Assembly: GCF_003150835.1 (NCBI RefSeq) | Contig: NZ_CP029479.1 | Coordinates: 1,178,001-1,242,000, forward strand | From: Phenylobacterium parvum | GTDB lineage: Bacteria > Pseudomonadota > Alphaproteobacteria > Caulobacterales > Caulobacteraceae | Length of the DNA stretch: 64,000 nt | Direction: 5' to 3' | Shown: positions 9,664 to 19,787 of the stretch, piece by piece | How the letters are laid out: the number at the start of each line of letters is the position of its first letter | Position numbering within the stretch: position 1 is the stretch's first letter | Program-made: the position numbers and the translations under genes | The notes under the pieces: generated by a model | Seen by the model: the letters and a program-made list of their open reading frames with translations, nothing else | Database searches by the model: none | Told to the model about the DNA's origin: nothing

Positions 9664-10746
9664 ATGTCAGACTCGCCGAGCGCCCCGGGCGCCGCGCAGA
9701 ACGATCGCGAACGCGGCGCGGGGTCCGCCGGGAAGGTGCTTTACGGGGCGCTGGACCTGGGCACCAACAACTGCCGCCTGCTGATCGCCACCCCCAACGG
9801 GCGGGGTTTCCGCGTCGTGGACGCCTATTCGCGCATCGTCCGCCTGGGCGAAGGACTTTCGCAGACCGGCCGCCTGTCCGACGCCGCCATGGACCGGGCT
9901 CTCGCGGCCCTCAGGGTGAGCGCCGAGAAGGTGCGTCGCCGTGGCGTCTCCCGCTTCAAGGCCATCGCCACCCAGGCCTGCCGCTCAGCCCTGAACGGGG
10001 CGGAGTTCATCGAACGGGTCGCGGCCGAAACCGGTCTTCGGCTGGAGGTCATCTCTCCCAAGGAAGAGGCCCGCCTGTCCGTGGCCGGCTGCGCCAACCT
10101 CATCGACCGCCAGGCGGACGCCGCCCTGGTGGTGGATGTCGGCGGGGGTTCCACCGAACTGTCGTGGATCGATCTTCGCACTTCCCGGACCCGCCCGGGT
10201 CGGCCGCCCATCCAGGCCTGGCGTTCGATCCCGCTGGGCGTTGTCACCCTGGCTGAACAGTTTCCCGAGGGGTCCGTCCCGCCCCAGGCCTGGTTCCGGT
10301 CCATGGTCGACTGCTTCCGGGACCGGCTGGCGGAGTTCCACGGCGCCGATGATCTTCGGCCCCTGTTTGAGGCCGGACAGGCGCACATCATCGGCACTTC
10401 GGGGGCCATCACCAGCCTCGCCGGACTGCACCTGGACCTTCCCAGGTACGACCGAAGCCGCGTGGACGGGATCTGGATGACGCGCGCCGAGTGCGAGGCC
10501 TCGGCCGACCGGCTGATCGCCATGAGCATCGCCGAACGCGGCGCCCAGCCCTGCATCGGCCCCGAGCGCGCCGACCTTGTCCTGGCGGGCGCCGCCATCC
10601 TCCAGGCCGTCCAGGAGCTCTGGCCTTGCGACCGGGTGCGGGTGGCAGACCGCGGGCTTCGCGAGGGGCTCCTCCTGTCCATGATGTCCAGCCGCGGGCG
10701 GCGTCGCTCGAGGGGTGGGCGCAAGACCTCCGGGGCGCCGACATGA
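9664..10746 (+). CDS. Ppx/GppA family exopolyphosphatase / pppGpp phosphatase
   Basis: A 360-residue actin-fold phosphatase with phosphate motif 1 (ALDLGTNNCRLL), the later glycine-rich motif VVDVGGGSTELSW and the adenosine-type motif GTSGAITSLAG. It is the short form with only the two N-terminal ASKHA subdomains, so it could hydrolyse polyphosphate or convert pppGpp to ppGpp. It ends in an ATGA overlap with rlmE. Proximity to guaB and guaA ties it loosely to guanine nucleotide metabolism. Which substrate it prefers cannot be read from the sequence. Confidence 0.88.
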   Translation: MSDSPSAPGAAQNDRERGAGSAGKVLYGALDLGTNNCRLLIATPNGRGFRVVDAYSRIVRLGEGLSQTGRLSDAAMDRALAALRVSAEKVRRRGVSRFKAIATQACRSALNGAEFIERVAAETGLRLEVISPKEEARLSVAGCANLIDRQADAALVVDVGGGSTELSWIDLRTSRTRPGRPPIQAWRSIPLGVVTLAEQFPEGSVPPQAWFRSMVDCFRDRLAEFHGADDLRPLFEAGQAHIIGTSGAITSLAGLHLDLPRYDRSRVDGIWMTRAECEASADRLIAMSIAERGAQPCIGPERADLVLAGAAILQAVQELWPCDRVRVADRGLREGLLLSMMSSRGRRRSRGGRKTSGAPT

Positions 10747-11477
10747 CCGAGCCCCCCCGCCGCCGAATGGTCAAGCCGCCCACGGGCGGCACGGAGGAGG
10801 GCCGTGGCAAGCCGGCTCGCCTGAAGACCGCCAAGATGCGCACGCCGTCATCCCAGGCCTGGCTGTCCCGGCAGATCAATGATCCCTGGTCGGCCAAGGC
10901 CCGGGCACATGGCTATCGCAGCCGGGCCGCCTACAAGCTGACGGACATCGCCGACCGCTTTGGCCTCCTGAAGCCGGGCCAGAGGGTCATTGACCTGGGC
11001 GCCGCCCCGGGCGGTTGGACCCAGGTGGCCCTGGAGCGCGGTGTGACGCGGATCGCAGGGGTCGACCTCCTGCCCGTGGAGCCCCTGCCGCCGGCCATTC
11101 TGATCCAGGCGGACTTCACCGATCCCGATGTCGGAGACCAGCTGGTCGAGGCCCTGGGCGGTCCCCCGGACCTGGTGATGTCGGACATGGCGCCCAATAC
11201 GGTCGGGCATCGCCGGACCGATCACCTGCGCATCGTCGGACTTATCGACGCGGCGGTCGATTTCGCCGAGGCCGTCCTGCCCCCGGGCGGAGCCTTCGTG
11301 GCCAAGGCCTTCCAGGGCGGGGAGATCAGCGAGGTCATCACCCGCCTGAAGCGCAGCTTCGCCCATGTCCGCAACGTCAAGCCCCCGGCCAGCCGTGCGG
11401 ACTCCTCGGAGACCTACCTCGTCGCCACGGGATTCCGCGGCCATCCCGCCGCCGGCCTTGCGCCAGTGGGCCGCTAG
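10743..11477 (+). CDS. rlmE: RlmE (FtsJ/RrmJ), 23S rRNA 2'-O-methyltransferase
   Basis: A 244-residue SAM-dependent methylase that modifies U2552 of 23S rRNA. It has a basic N-terminal extension, the RSRAAYKL segment with the first catalytic Lys, the SAM motif VIDLGAAPGGWTQVA, the catalytic Asp in MSDMAPN and the second Lys in AFVAKAFQGGE, the K-D-K-E arrangement of FtsJ. The ATG at 10743 overlaps the ppx stop; the frame is open further upstream but only as an overlap with ppx. Length with the extension is normal for alphaproteobacteria. Confidence 0.93.
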   Translation: MTEPPRRRMVKPPTGGTEEGRGKPARLKTAKMRTPSSQAWLSRQINDPWSAKARAHGYRSRAAYKLTDIADRFGLLKPGQRVIDLGAAPGGWTQVALERGVTRIAGVDLLPVEPLPPAILIQADFTDPDVGDQLVEALGGPPDLVMSDMAPNTVGHRRTDHLRIVGLIDAAVDFAEAVLPPGGAFVAKAFQGGEISEVITRLKRSFAHVRNVKPPASRADSSETYLVATGFRGHPAAGLAPVGR

Positions 11478-12971
<1,494 letters not shown>

Positions 12972-12976
12972 CGTCC

Positions 12977-13375
12977 ATGGTCGCTGAGCCTGAACTGCTT
13001 CTTCTCGGGGCCGCCATCGCGGTTGGTCTTGTCCAGCTGATGTGGGCCGCCGCCGCAGCGCGACGCCAGCAGGACCTGAAGTGGGCGGCCGGGGCGCGGG
13101 ACGAGGCCATGCCGATCTCGGGCGTCGCCGCCCGCCTCGACAGGGCCTTCCGCAACTTCATGGAGACCTTTCCCCTGTTCGCCGCCGCCGTGCTGGCTGT
13201 GGTGATCGCGGGCAAGGCCGGGGACCTCAGCCTCTGGGGCTCGGCCCTCTACGTTGTCTGCCGGGCCCTCTACGCGCCGATCTACGCGGCGGGGACCTAC
13301 ATGATCCGGAGCCTGGTCTGGACCCTCTCCCTGGCGGGCATCGTCATGGTGGTCGCGGCGCTCTTCCTTGCGTGA
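12977..13375 (+). CDS. MAPEG family membrane protein
   Basis: A 132-residue four-helix membrane protein of the MAPEG (membrane-associated eicosanoid/glutathione metabolism) superfamily. Hydrophobic segments lie near residues 5-24, 57-76, 80-95 and 108-131, and the loop contains RLDRAFRNFMETFPLFAAAV, a typical MAPEG helix 2 motif. It starts 5 bases after guaB. Bacterial members are poorly characterised and no substrate can be assigned. Confidence 0.85.
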   Translation: MVAEPELLLLGAAIAVGLVQLMWAAAAARRQQDLKWAAGARDEAMPISGVAARLDRAFRNFMETFPLFAAAVLAVVIAGKAGDLSLWGSALYVVCRALYAPIYAAGTYMIRSLVWTLSLAGIVMVVAALFLA

Positions 13376-14660
13376 CGCAGGGCGGATTGAAGCGGCGATC
13401 CGGGTCCTCAACGAGATTGAGTCCGCCCGGCGACCCTCACGCCTTGCCCTGAAGGCCTGGAGCGACTCCGCGCGCTACGCCGGCTCCGGCGACCGGGCCT
13501 TCGTTGCCGGACTGGTCCTCGACGCCCTGCGCCGCCGCCGCTCCGCCGCCTGGTGCATGGGCTCCGACACGCCGCGGGGCGCTGTCCTGGGCGTCCTGGC
13601 CCTGCACTGGGGCTGGCCGGCCGACCGCATCGCCGCCGCCTTCGCCGAAGCTCCGCATGGCCCCGGCGCCCTGGACGCCGACGAGCAGGCCCATCTCGCC
13701 AGGCCCATCGATATCTCCGGCGCCACGGACGCCGTGGCCGCTGACCTTCCCGACTGGCTGGCGCCGGCCTTCGCCCGCGTCTTTGGCGACAGGGTCCGCA
13801 CCGAGGGCGAGGCCCTGGCCCGCCGTGCGCCCGTGGACCTGCGCGTCAACACCCTGAAGAGCGATCCGGCGCGGGCCCTGAGGGCGGCCGGGCCCCTCGG
13901 CGCCCACCCGGTGCCGGACCTTCCCCTGACCCTTCGGATCGATCCGCCGCAGGCCGCCCAGCGGACCCCCTCGGTGGAAAGCCTGCCGGCCTTCCTGAAG
14001 GGCGGCATCGAGATCCAGGACGCCGGTTCCCAGATCGCCGCGGACTGTGCGGGCGATATCAAGGGCGCCCAGGTGCTGGACCTGTGCGCCGGCGGTGGCG
14101 GCAAGACCCTGGCCCTGGCCGCCGCCATGGCCTCGACCGGACAGGTCTACGCCTACGATTCCGACGCCCGGCGGCTGGCCGACACGGTGCGGCGCGGGGA
14201 GAGGGCGGGGGTGCGCAACCTCCAGGTCCGCACGCCCCTGCGGCCGGATCCCCTGAAGGACCTCGAGGGCAGGATGGACCTGGTCTTCATCGATGCGCCC
14301 TGCTCAGGCTCAGGCGCCTGGCGCCGGCACCCCGACACCAAGTGGCGCCTGACTCCCGAGGCCCTGACCCGGCGCCAGGCCGACCAGGACGCCGTCCTCG
14401 ACGCCGGGGTGCTCTACGTCCGCCCCGGCGGGCGGATGATCTACGTCACCTGCTCGGTTTTGGCCGAGGAGAACGAGGACCGCGTTGCAGCCTTCCTGGC
14501 CAGGCGCCCGGATTTCCACATCCTTCCCGCCACGGACGCCCCGCACCTGCTTCCGCGCCTGACGGCGGAAGGCTATCTCCGGCTGACACCCGCGACCTCA
14601 GACACCGACGGATTCTTCGTCGCCGTCCTGGCCCGGGCCGATGGAAGGACCCCCGCATGA
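13368..14660 (+). CDS. RsmB-type 16S rRNA m5C methyltransferase (NOP2/Sun family)
   Basis: A 430-residue RNA cytosine-5 methyltransferase. The SAM motif [19 protein letters not shown], the motif IV Cys in [17 protein letters not shown] and the motif VI catalytic Cys in [12 protein letters not shown] are all present, so it should be active. An N-terminal NusB-like helical region precedes the catalytic domain, suggesting RsmB-like C967 specificity, although RsmF cannot be ruled out. The start is TTG, overlapping the MAPEG stop by 8 bases; no ATG or GTG in a suitable place is nearer. The end overlaps guaA by four bases. Confidence 0.88.
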   Translation: MRDAGRIEAAIRVLNEIESARRPSRLALKAWSDSARYAGSGDRAFVAGLVLDALRRRRSAAWCMGSDTPRGAVLGVLALHWGWPADRIAAAFAEAPHGPGALDADEQAHLARPIDISGATDAVAADLPDWLAPAFARVFGDRVRTEGEALARRAPVDLRVNTLKSDPARALRAAGPLGAHPVPDLPLTLRIDPPQAAQRTPSVESLPAFLKGGIEIQDAGSQIAADCAGDIKGAQVLDLCAGGGGKTLALAAAMASTGQVYAYDSDARRLADTVRRGERAGVRNLQVRTPLRPDPLKDLEGRMDLVFIDAPCSGSGAWRRHPDTKWRLTPEALTRRQADQDAVLDAGVLYVRPGGRMIYVTCSVLAEENEDRVAAFLARRPDFHILPATDAPHLLPRLTAEGYLRLTPATSDTDGFFVAVLARADGRTPA

Positions 14661-16219
14661 CCGCCGCTCCCGTCCACGAACGTGTCCTGATCGTCGATTT
14701 CGGCAGCCAGGTGACCCAACTGATCGCCCGGCGGCTGCGTGAAAGTGGGGTGTATTGCGAGATCCACCCCTACGACCGCATCGAGGCCATGCTGGACGCC
14801 TTTGCGCCCAAGGCCGTGATCCTGTCGGGCGGGCCCGCCAGCGTGCACGAGGACGACAGTCCTTCCGTCACCGACCGGGTTTTCCGCCTCGGCGTGCCGG
14901 TCCTGGGCATCTGCTACGGCGAGATGACCCTCTGCGCCCAGTTGGGCGGCCGGGTCGAAGGCGGTCACGACCGGGAGTTCGGCCGCGCCGAGATCCGCAT
15001 CGAGCGGGAGTCGCCCCTGCTGCATGGCCTGGGCGAGGTCGGGGACCGCGAGACCGTCTGGATGAGCCATGGCGACAAGGTCACGGCCATCCCGCCGGGC
15101 TTTGAGGTGGTCGCCTCGTCCGAGGGCAGCCCCTTCGCCGTGATCGCCGACGAGGGCCGGCGGTTCTATGGCGTCCAGTTCCACCCCGAGGTGGCCCACA
15201 CGCCCCGCGGGGCCCTGATCCTGCGCAACTTCACCCACCGCATCGCCGGCCTGTCCGGCGACTGGACCATGGCCTCCTTCCGGCAGGAGTCCGTCGCGCG
15301 CATCCGCGAGCAGGTGGGGCAGGGCCGGGTGATCTGCGGCCTGTCCGGCGGCGTGGACTCGTCTGTCGCCGCCGTCCTGATCCACGAGGCCATTGGCGAC
15401 CAGCTGACCTGCGTCTTCGTCGACACGGGCCTCCTGCGCCAGAACGAGGCCGAGCAGGTCGTGACCATGTTCCGCGATCACTACAACATCCCGCTCGTAC
15501 ACGTTGATGCAGGTGATCTTTTCCTGGGCGAGCTGAAAGGCGTGACCGACCCGGAAACCAAGCGCAAGACGATTGGCCGCCTCTTCGTGGAGGTCTTCGA
15601 CCGCGAGGCCGCCAAGATCGAGGGCGCGGCCTTCCTGGCCCAGGGCACCCTCTACCCGGACGTGATCGAGAGCGTTTCGGCCCGGGGCGGCCCCTCGGCG
15701 GTGATCAAGAGCCACCACAATGTCGGCGGCCTGCCCGAGTATATGAAGCTCAAGCTGGTCGAACCCCTGCGCGAGCTCTTCAAGGACGAGGTCCGCGCCC
15801 TGGGAGTGGAGCTGGGCCTTCCGCCCCCGTTCGTGGGCCGCCACCCCTTCCCGGGTCCGGGCCTGGCCATCCGCATCCCGGGCGAGATCACGCCGGAGAA
15901 GGTGGCCGTCCTCCAGAAGGCCGACGCCATCTACCTCGAGGAGATCCGCAAGGCGGGGCTCTACGACAGCATCTGGCAGGCCTTCGCCGTCCTCCTGCCG
16001 GTCAAGACCGTCGGCGTGATGGGCGACGCCCGCACCTACGAAGACGTCCTGGCCCTGCGCGCTGTGACCTCCACCGACGGCATGACCGCCGACTTCTTCG
16101 AGTTCCCCTGGGAGGTCCTCGGCCGCTGCGCCACCCGGATCATCAACGAGGTGAGAGGCGTCAACCGCGTCGTCTACGACGTGACGTCGAAGCCGCCAGG
16201 GACGATCGAGTGGGAATAG
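14657..16219 (+). CDS. guaA: GMP synthase (glutamine-hydrolysing)
   Basis: Converts XMP to GMP using ATP and glutamine. The 520-residue protein has a class I glutaminase domain with nucleophile Cys86 in GICYGEM and the His/Glu pair in [12 protein letters not shown], then an ATP pyrophosphatase P-loop ([14 protein letters not shown]) and the dimerisation domain ending KPPGTIEWE. The ATG overlaps the methyltransferase stop (ATGA); the frame is open upstream only as an overlap with that gene. The glutaminase signature reads GEM where most homologues have GMQ or GQM. Confidence 0.97.
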   Translation: MTAAPVHERVLIVDFGSQVTQLIARRLRESGVYCEIHPYDRIEAMLDAFAPKAVILSGGPASVHEDDSPSVTDRVFRLGVPVLGICYGEMTLCAQLGGRVEGGHDREFGRAEIRIERESPLLHGLGEVGDRETVWMSHGDKVTAIPPGFEVVASSEGSPFAVIADEGRRFYGVQFHPEVAHTPRGALILRNFTHRIAGLSGDWTMASFRQESVARIREQVGQGRVICGLSGGVDSSVAAVLIHEAIGDQLTCVFVDTGLLRQNEAEQVVTMFRDHYNIPLVHVDAGDLFLGELKGVTDPETKRKTIGRLFVEVFDREAAKIEGAAFLAQGTLYPDVIESVSARGGPSAVIKSHHNVGGLPEYMKLKLVEPLRELFKDEVRALGVELGLPPPFVGRHPFPGPGLAIRIPGEITPEKVAVLQKADAIYLEEIRKAGLYDSIWQAFAVLLPVKTVGVMGDARTYEDVLALRAVTSTDGMTADFFEFPWEVLGRCATRIINEVRGVNRVVYDVTSKPPGTIEWE

Positions 16220-16240
16220 GGCGCAGGCCATGCCTGCGCC
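16220..16240. terminator. hairpin after guaA (weak terminator)
   Basis: A 9-bp perfect stem (GGCGCAGGC / GCCTGCGCC) with a CAT loop lies directly after the guaA stop and 11 bases from the end of the convergent small gene. There is no good T-run on either side, so intrinsic termination is uncertain. Confidence 0.4.
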
Positions 16241-16251
16241 TTCCGCCGTGC

Positions 16252-16572
16252 CTAGAGGCCTCCGCCTGAGGGCCGGGGATGCTGCTCTATGCAGCCTCCG
16301 GCTCCGCCGCAACCGTCACCGTAGTCGAGCTCGTTTCTCTTCGTACGCGACTTGGACTTCGCGGCCCATTCGCTCCGCTTGAGGCAGACCTTCTGGGTCC
16401 TCAGCCGCGTTCCGGTCTGCTTTGAGGCCTTGCAGATCACAGGATCGTCCGTGGCCGCGGTGGCATCGGCCGTGGCCGCCGCTGGAGCCGCCGCCGGGGC
16501 GGGTTGGCCAAGGGCGGAGGATCCACTGGCCAGGATCAGTCCCACCCCCAACACGATGATCGCGCTCTTCAT
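16252..16572 (-). CDS. small secreted protein with conserved Cys core
   Basis: A 106-residue protein with a clear signal peptide (MKSAIIVLGVGLILASGSSALG), an Ala/Pro/Thr-rich linker, then DDPVICKASKQTGTRLRTQKVCLKRSEWAAK. This pattern of a Cys, a TGTRL-like turn, VC and a following EW recurs in short periplasmic proteins of Caulobacterales and Sphingomonadales, which have no known function. The C-terminal tail is Gly/Cys rich (GDGCGGAGGC). The start at 16572 has AAAGGA a few bases upstream; the open frame further upstream lacks coding character. It converges on guaA. Confidence 0.7.
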   Translation of the reverse strand: MKSAIIVLGVGLILASGSSALGQPAPAAAPAAATADATAATDDPVICKASKQTGTRLRTQKVCLKRSEWAAKSKSRTKRNELDYGDGCGGAGGCIEQHPRPSGGGL

Positions 16573-17091
16573 CTCAATCCTTTCAATCGTGACCGGCGGA
16601 CCACAAGTTTCGCCCTGTCCTTGCGCCCTTCGCCAGCGGCCTCGTCGCCGAGGACTGACGGAGCCGCCTTCAATGATTACCAGCGTTTGCGGGTTCCGAT
16701 GTTGATCAGTCGGAGCACGTCCCGGGCGAGGCGTCAATCGGTGGCGCCTCACCACCGGGGTGGCGGAACCGCCGGGCTTCGTTTGTAAGCGATCCACGCC
16801 ACTACGTTAGGGTTCAGCGACAAGCGGATACCTCTCCTGGCTTGCTCAGGAGGACCTACCCATTGGGACGGCTTGCGCGGTCTGGAGTGGGGTCGGTGGG
16901 GTCGGCGCCTTCATTGTCGGAGCCATCTTCTTCGCAGATTCGATGCCCCAAATGCTTAGGCTTGGGGTCCTGCCGATCGCTTGCGGGGTTGCAGCCCCAA
17001 GGGTTTCAAGCTGAACTCGACCTCAAGCTGGCGTCGACGCCCGCCATGCTCAGCGCCCGTAGCGCATGAGAATTCGCCTGCGGAGATGCCA
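16573..17091. other. 519-bp intergenic region without a supported gene
   Basis: It separates the divergent small secreted protein and the DUF3617 gene and probably holds both promoters. I find no tRNA or convincing ORF. A frame open from 16842 to 17069 begins only with TTG and shows no recognisable protein. The second half contains several short complementary GC tracts, described separately. Confidence 0.5.
16946..17001 (+). other. possible alternative hairpins upstream of the DUF3617 gene
   Basis: CCCCAA at 16946-16951 can pair with TTGGGG at 16962-16967, and the same TTGGGG (extended to CTTGGGG) can pair instead with CCCCAAG at 16995-17001. The two stems exclude each other, as in attenuators. 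In DNA this rich in G and C such matches are common, so support is weak. Confidence 0.2.
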
Positions 17092-17664
17092 ATGATCCGA
17101 CCTGCCGCCCGTGTGTTCTGCTCCGCCGGAGCCGCTGCAGGCATCGTGTTTGCGGGCACACTCGCCCTCGCCCAGTCGGGCCCCGGTTTCAGGCCCGGTC
17201 TTTGGGAGGAAAGCGTCGAACGGGTATTTGAAGGGGGCGGGGCGTCGGGGTTTGACTCCAAGTCGGCTTTGGCCGCCCTGGCGAACATGCCGCCCGAGCA
17301 GCGAAAGATGGTGGAAAAGATGTTGGCCGGGCAGGGCCTCACGATCCAGGCCGAGGCGGGCGGAGTGAAGGTCAAGCAGCAGTATTGCATAGCGCCGGGG
17401 AGGCCCCGGCTCAGCTGGACTTCCGCCCTTCCGGAGGGCTGCACCCAGACGCTTACGCCCAACGGAGCCAACTGGGTGGTGACTGGCCGGTGCGAAGACC
17501 GGGATGACCACCCTGGCGGGGAAATGCGCGGTGTCCTCACCCTTCAGGGCTCGACCGGCTATCGTGGCGACTTCGAGGGAAGCAGCGCTCAGCAGGGGGC
17601 GTATAGGATAAAGACCGAGGGCCGCTGGCTCTCGGCGGACTGCGGGTCGGTGAAGCCGGACTGA
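17092..17664 (+). CDS. DUF3617 domain-containing secreted protein
   Basis: A 190-residue exported protein. A signal peptide (PAARVFCSAGAAAGIVFAGTLALAQ) is followed by PGFRPGLWEESVE, the start of the DUF3617 family (proteins that begin with a PGxW motif), and later the conserved VKQQYCIAPG, NWVVTGRCE and GYRGDFEG segments. Function is unknown; members are predicted periplasmic. The second of two close ATGs (17092) is chosen because GGAG lies 6 bases before it. Confidence 0.8.
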   Translation: MIRPAARVFCSAGAAAGIVFAGTLALAQSGPGFRPGLWEESVERVFEGGGASGFDSKSALAALANMPPEQRKMVEKMLAGQGLTIQAEAGGVKVKQQYCIAPGRPRLSWTSALPEGCTQTLTPNGANWVVTGRCEDRDDHPGGEMRGVLTLQGSTGYRGDFEGSSAQQGAYRIKTEGRWLSADCGSVKPD

Positions 17665-17700
17665 CTCGCGCGCGGACCCTTTCATTGGGAGCTGGATTGA

Positions 17701-18645
17701 GTGGAGCGTTATCACGGGTCGCCAGGGTGGGTTCGGTATCGCCGCCTTTTGGCGTCTGAGTTCGGGATCGAGGTTCCCGAGGCGCCGGAAGAGATCCGTC
17801 TGCACCTCCGCGGCCACGACCTGCATATCGATCATTGGATGCCGGAAGGTCCTGAAAGGGGCGTGCTCATCCTGGTCCATGGCGCGGGCGGAAACGGACG
17901 GATCCTGGCGCCCCTCGCGCACGCGGCCTCCAGCCAGGGTTGGAAGGTGTTGGCGCCGGATCTTCCGGGCTATGGCCTGACCCGGCCGGCAGAAACATTC
18001 TCGTGGGATTATGCGGAATGGCCGCGGGTGGTCGCGGCGCTTGCAGACCTTCAAGTCGGCCCGGTGGTGCTGTTGGGCGCATCGGTCGGCGGCCTGACGG
18101 CGGTCCAGGCCGCAGCTCTTTCACCTGCCGTTAGGGGCGTGATCGCGACGACCCTGATCGACATGGGCGATCCCGGCGCCTTCATTCGGGCCGCCAGGTG
18201 GCCCTGGCTTGCGGCGATTTCGCTGGCGGGCTTTGCGCTTGCCCCCTGGCTTCTCGACCCGCTGGCCCTGCCGCTGAAGTGGTTGGCGCCGATGAAGGCC
18301 ATGACTTCGAGCCCGCCCCTGCAGGCTTATTTCGAGGAAGACCCGGGCCTGGGGCGGGCAAGGATTCCCGCGCGTTTCTTCCGAACCCTCCACGCCCTGA
18401 AGTTCAGGCGCATGACCCTTGGGTGTCCACTTCTCCTGGTTCATCCTGGTGCGGACACCTGGACCCCGACCTCACTCAGCCTTGAGGTCTACGACCGGAT
18501 CGAAGGCGAAAAGACCTTCTTGGAACTGACGAACGGATCCCACCTGCCCCTGGAGGCGCCCGCCGCGGACCAGCTCCAGTCGGCGGTGCAGGCCTTCCTC
18601 GGCCGGGTGGCGCAAGCGGGCGCAGGTGAGCGCCCATGCGCGTGA
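17701..18645 (+). CDS. alpha/beta hydrolase
   Basis: A 314-residue alpha/beta-hydrolase fold protein. The oxyanion-hole motif LVHGAGG, the nucleophile elbow GASVGG (Ser nucleophile) and a late His in NGSHLPLE are visible, so a catalytic Ser-His-acid triad is plausible. A hydrophobic cap segment lies around residues 165-195. There is no signal peptide, so it is probably cytoplasmic. The start is GTG. It overlaps the next small gene by 10 bases. The substrate (ester, lactone or other) cannot be inferred. Confidence 0.8.
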   Translation: MERYHGSPGWVRYRRLLASEFGIEVPEAPEEIRLHLRGHDLHIDHWMPEGPERGVLILVHGAGGNGRILAPLAHAASSQGWKVLAPDLPGYGLTRPAETFSWDYAEWPRVVAALADLQVGPVVLLGASVGGLTAVQAAALSPAVRGVIATTLIDMGDPGAFIRAARWPWLAAISLAGFALAPWLLDPLALPLKWLAPMKAMTSSPPLQAYFEEDPGLGRARIPARFFRTLHALKFRRMTLGCPLLLVHPGADTWTPTSLSLEVYDRIEGEKTFLELTNGSHLPLEAPAADQLQSAVQAFLGRVAQAGAGERPCA

Positions 18646-18986
18646 TGGTGATTGTGAAGGCCACCGGGGAGAGCGAGGCGGGCGGAACGCCGGACCCCGC
18701 CATGATGGACGCCATGGGCCGGTTCAATGACCAGCTCCGGGCTGCTGGCTTACTGGTCCTGGCGGACGGGCTCCAGCCCTCCGCGGCTGGGGTCCGGGTG
18801 GGCTTTAATGGCGCAGACCGAACTGTCACCCCAGGGCCCTTCACCCCGGCGGAGGACCTCGTCGCCGGCTTCTGGATCTGGGAGGTCAGGGACCTGGAGG
18901 AGGCCATCGCCTGGGTGCGCCGGTGTCCCAACCCCATGCCCGGGCCCAGCGTGATCGAGATCCGGCCCTTCAATGACCGGGCTTGA
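18636..18986 (+). CDS. YCII-related (DGPF) small protein
   Basis: A 116-residue protein of the YciI/DGPF group: MRVMVIVKATGESEAG at the start, DGLQPSAAGVRV in the middle, VAGFWIWEVRDLEEAIAWVRRCPNP and a C-terminal VIEIRPF. These ferredoxin-like fold proteins are often cytoplasmic with unknown activity, and many are encoded near ECF sigma factors, which is not the case here. It overlaps the hydrolase gene, suggesting co-translation. Confidence 0.82.
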   Translation: MRVMVIVKATGESEAGGTPDPAMMDAMGRFNDQLRAAGLLVLADGLQPSAAGVRVGFNGADRTVTPGPFTPAEDLVAGFWIWEVRDLEEAIAWVRRCPNPMPGPSVIEIRPFNDRA

Positions 18987-19104
18987 CGCCGTCCGCGAAG
19001 GGTAGGCGGGGGGCGAATGTCGTTGAACCCTTGCGTGACAGCTGGTCCATCCTGGCGTTTCGCGGAAAATCGAATGGGAGTAACGCCGGGAGACGTGGCC
19101 AGGA

Positions 19105-19674
19105 GAAGCCGGAGAGGACGACGCCTTTCTTCGCATGACGGGCATCCCCCACGCCTCAGTGACGGCGTCGACGCCGTTTGGCGGCCCAAAGCGGAAGGCG
19201 CCGTGGATCGAGCACGACGGCCGGATCCTCGGCGATTCCACCTTCATCATCGCCTATCTCGTCGATCGCTTCGGCGTTGATCCGGATGCCGGGCTCAGCG
19301 CCGACCAGCGGGGGCGCGCCGTGGCGATCCAGAGGCTGGTGGAGGAGAACCTCTATTGGGTGATGGTGTTCGACCGGCGGGTCCGGGACGAGAACGGGCC
19401 CGTCCTCAAGCAGTCTGTCCTGGGCCAGGTTCCGTCGGCGGTGCGGGGGGTTGTGGCCCCGATCGCCCGCCGGGACCTGGAGGCGCTTGCCGGCATGCTC
19501 GGCGACCGGGACTGGTTCCAGGGCGACTCCCCCACTCCTGTGGATGCGACGGTGTTCAGCCTCCTGGCGAACATCCGGTATGTGGCCTTCGCAAGTCCGA
19601 TGAAGGCGATGATCGATAACCATCCCAACCTTGCAGGGCCTGTGGATCGGTTCCGGGCGAGGTTCTATCCCTGA
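19105..19674 (+). pseudogene. 5'-truncated glutathione S-transferase-like (Fax/metaxin-type) gene
   Basis: The frame carries a GST-like protein of the failed-axon/metaxin type: GKxPWIEHDGRILGDSTFI (glutathione-fold strands 3-4) then an all-helical C-terminal domain with RLVEENLYWVMVFDRR and a late conserved MDxTVFSxLANI-like stretch (here DATVFSLLANI) and NHPNLAGPVDRF. Family similarity (DAFLRMTGIPH) begins upstream of the first ATG at 19135, yet the first ~30 residues of the thioredoxin-like domain, including the usual SPFCxK active-site loop, are missing and an in-frame stop lies at 19081. It is therefore probably a decayed gene; a 179-residue product from 19135 would lack the glutathione-binding N-terminus. 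Confidence 0.65.
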
Positions 19675-19787
19675 TGGGCCCGGAGGCTCGGAAGAGCCTT
19701 GATTTCGAGCGTGAAGCCCGCCCCAGACCGCCCTTGAGGCCAGGCCTCGGATGTGGTCCCTGAGCCGTCTCCAGGGAGACGTTCCTC

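Noticed and set aside
16842..17069. 76-codon plus-strand frame in the intergenic gap, preceded by AGGAGG
   Set aside because: It starts only with TTG, the product matches nothing I know, and the composition is not that of a gene.
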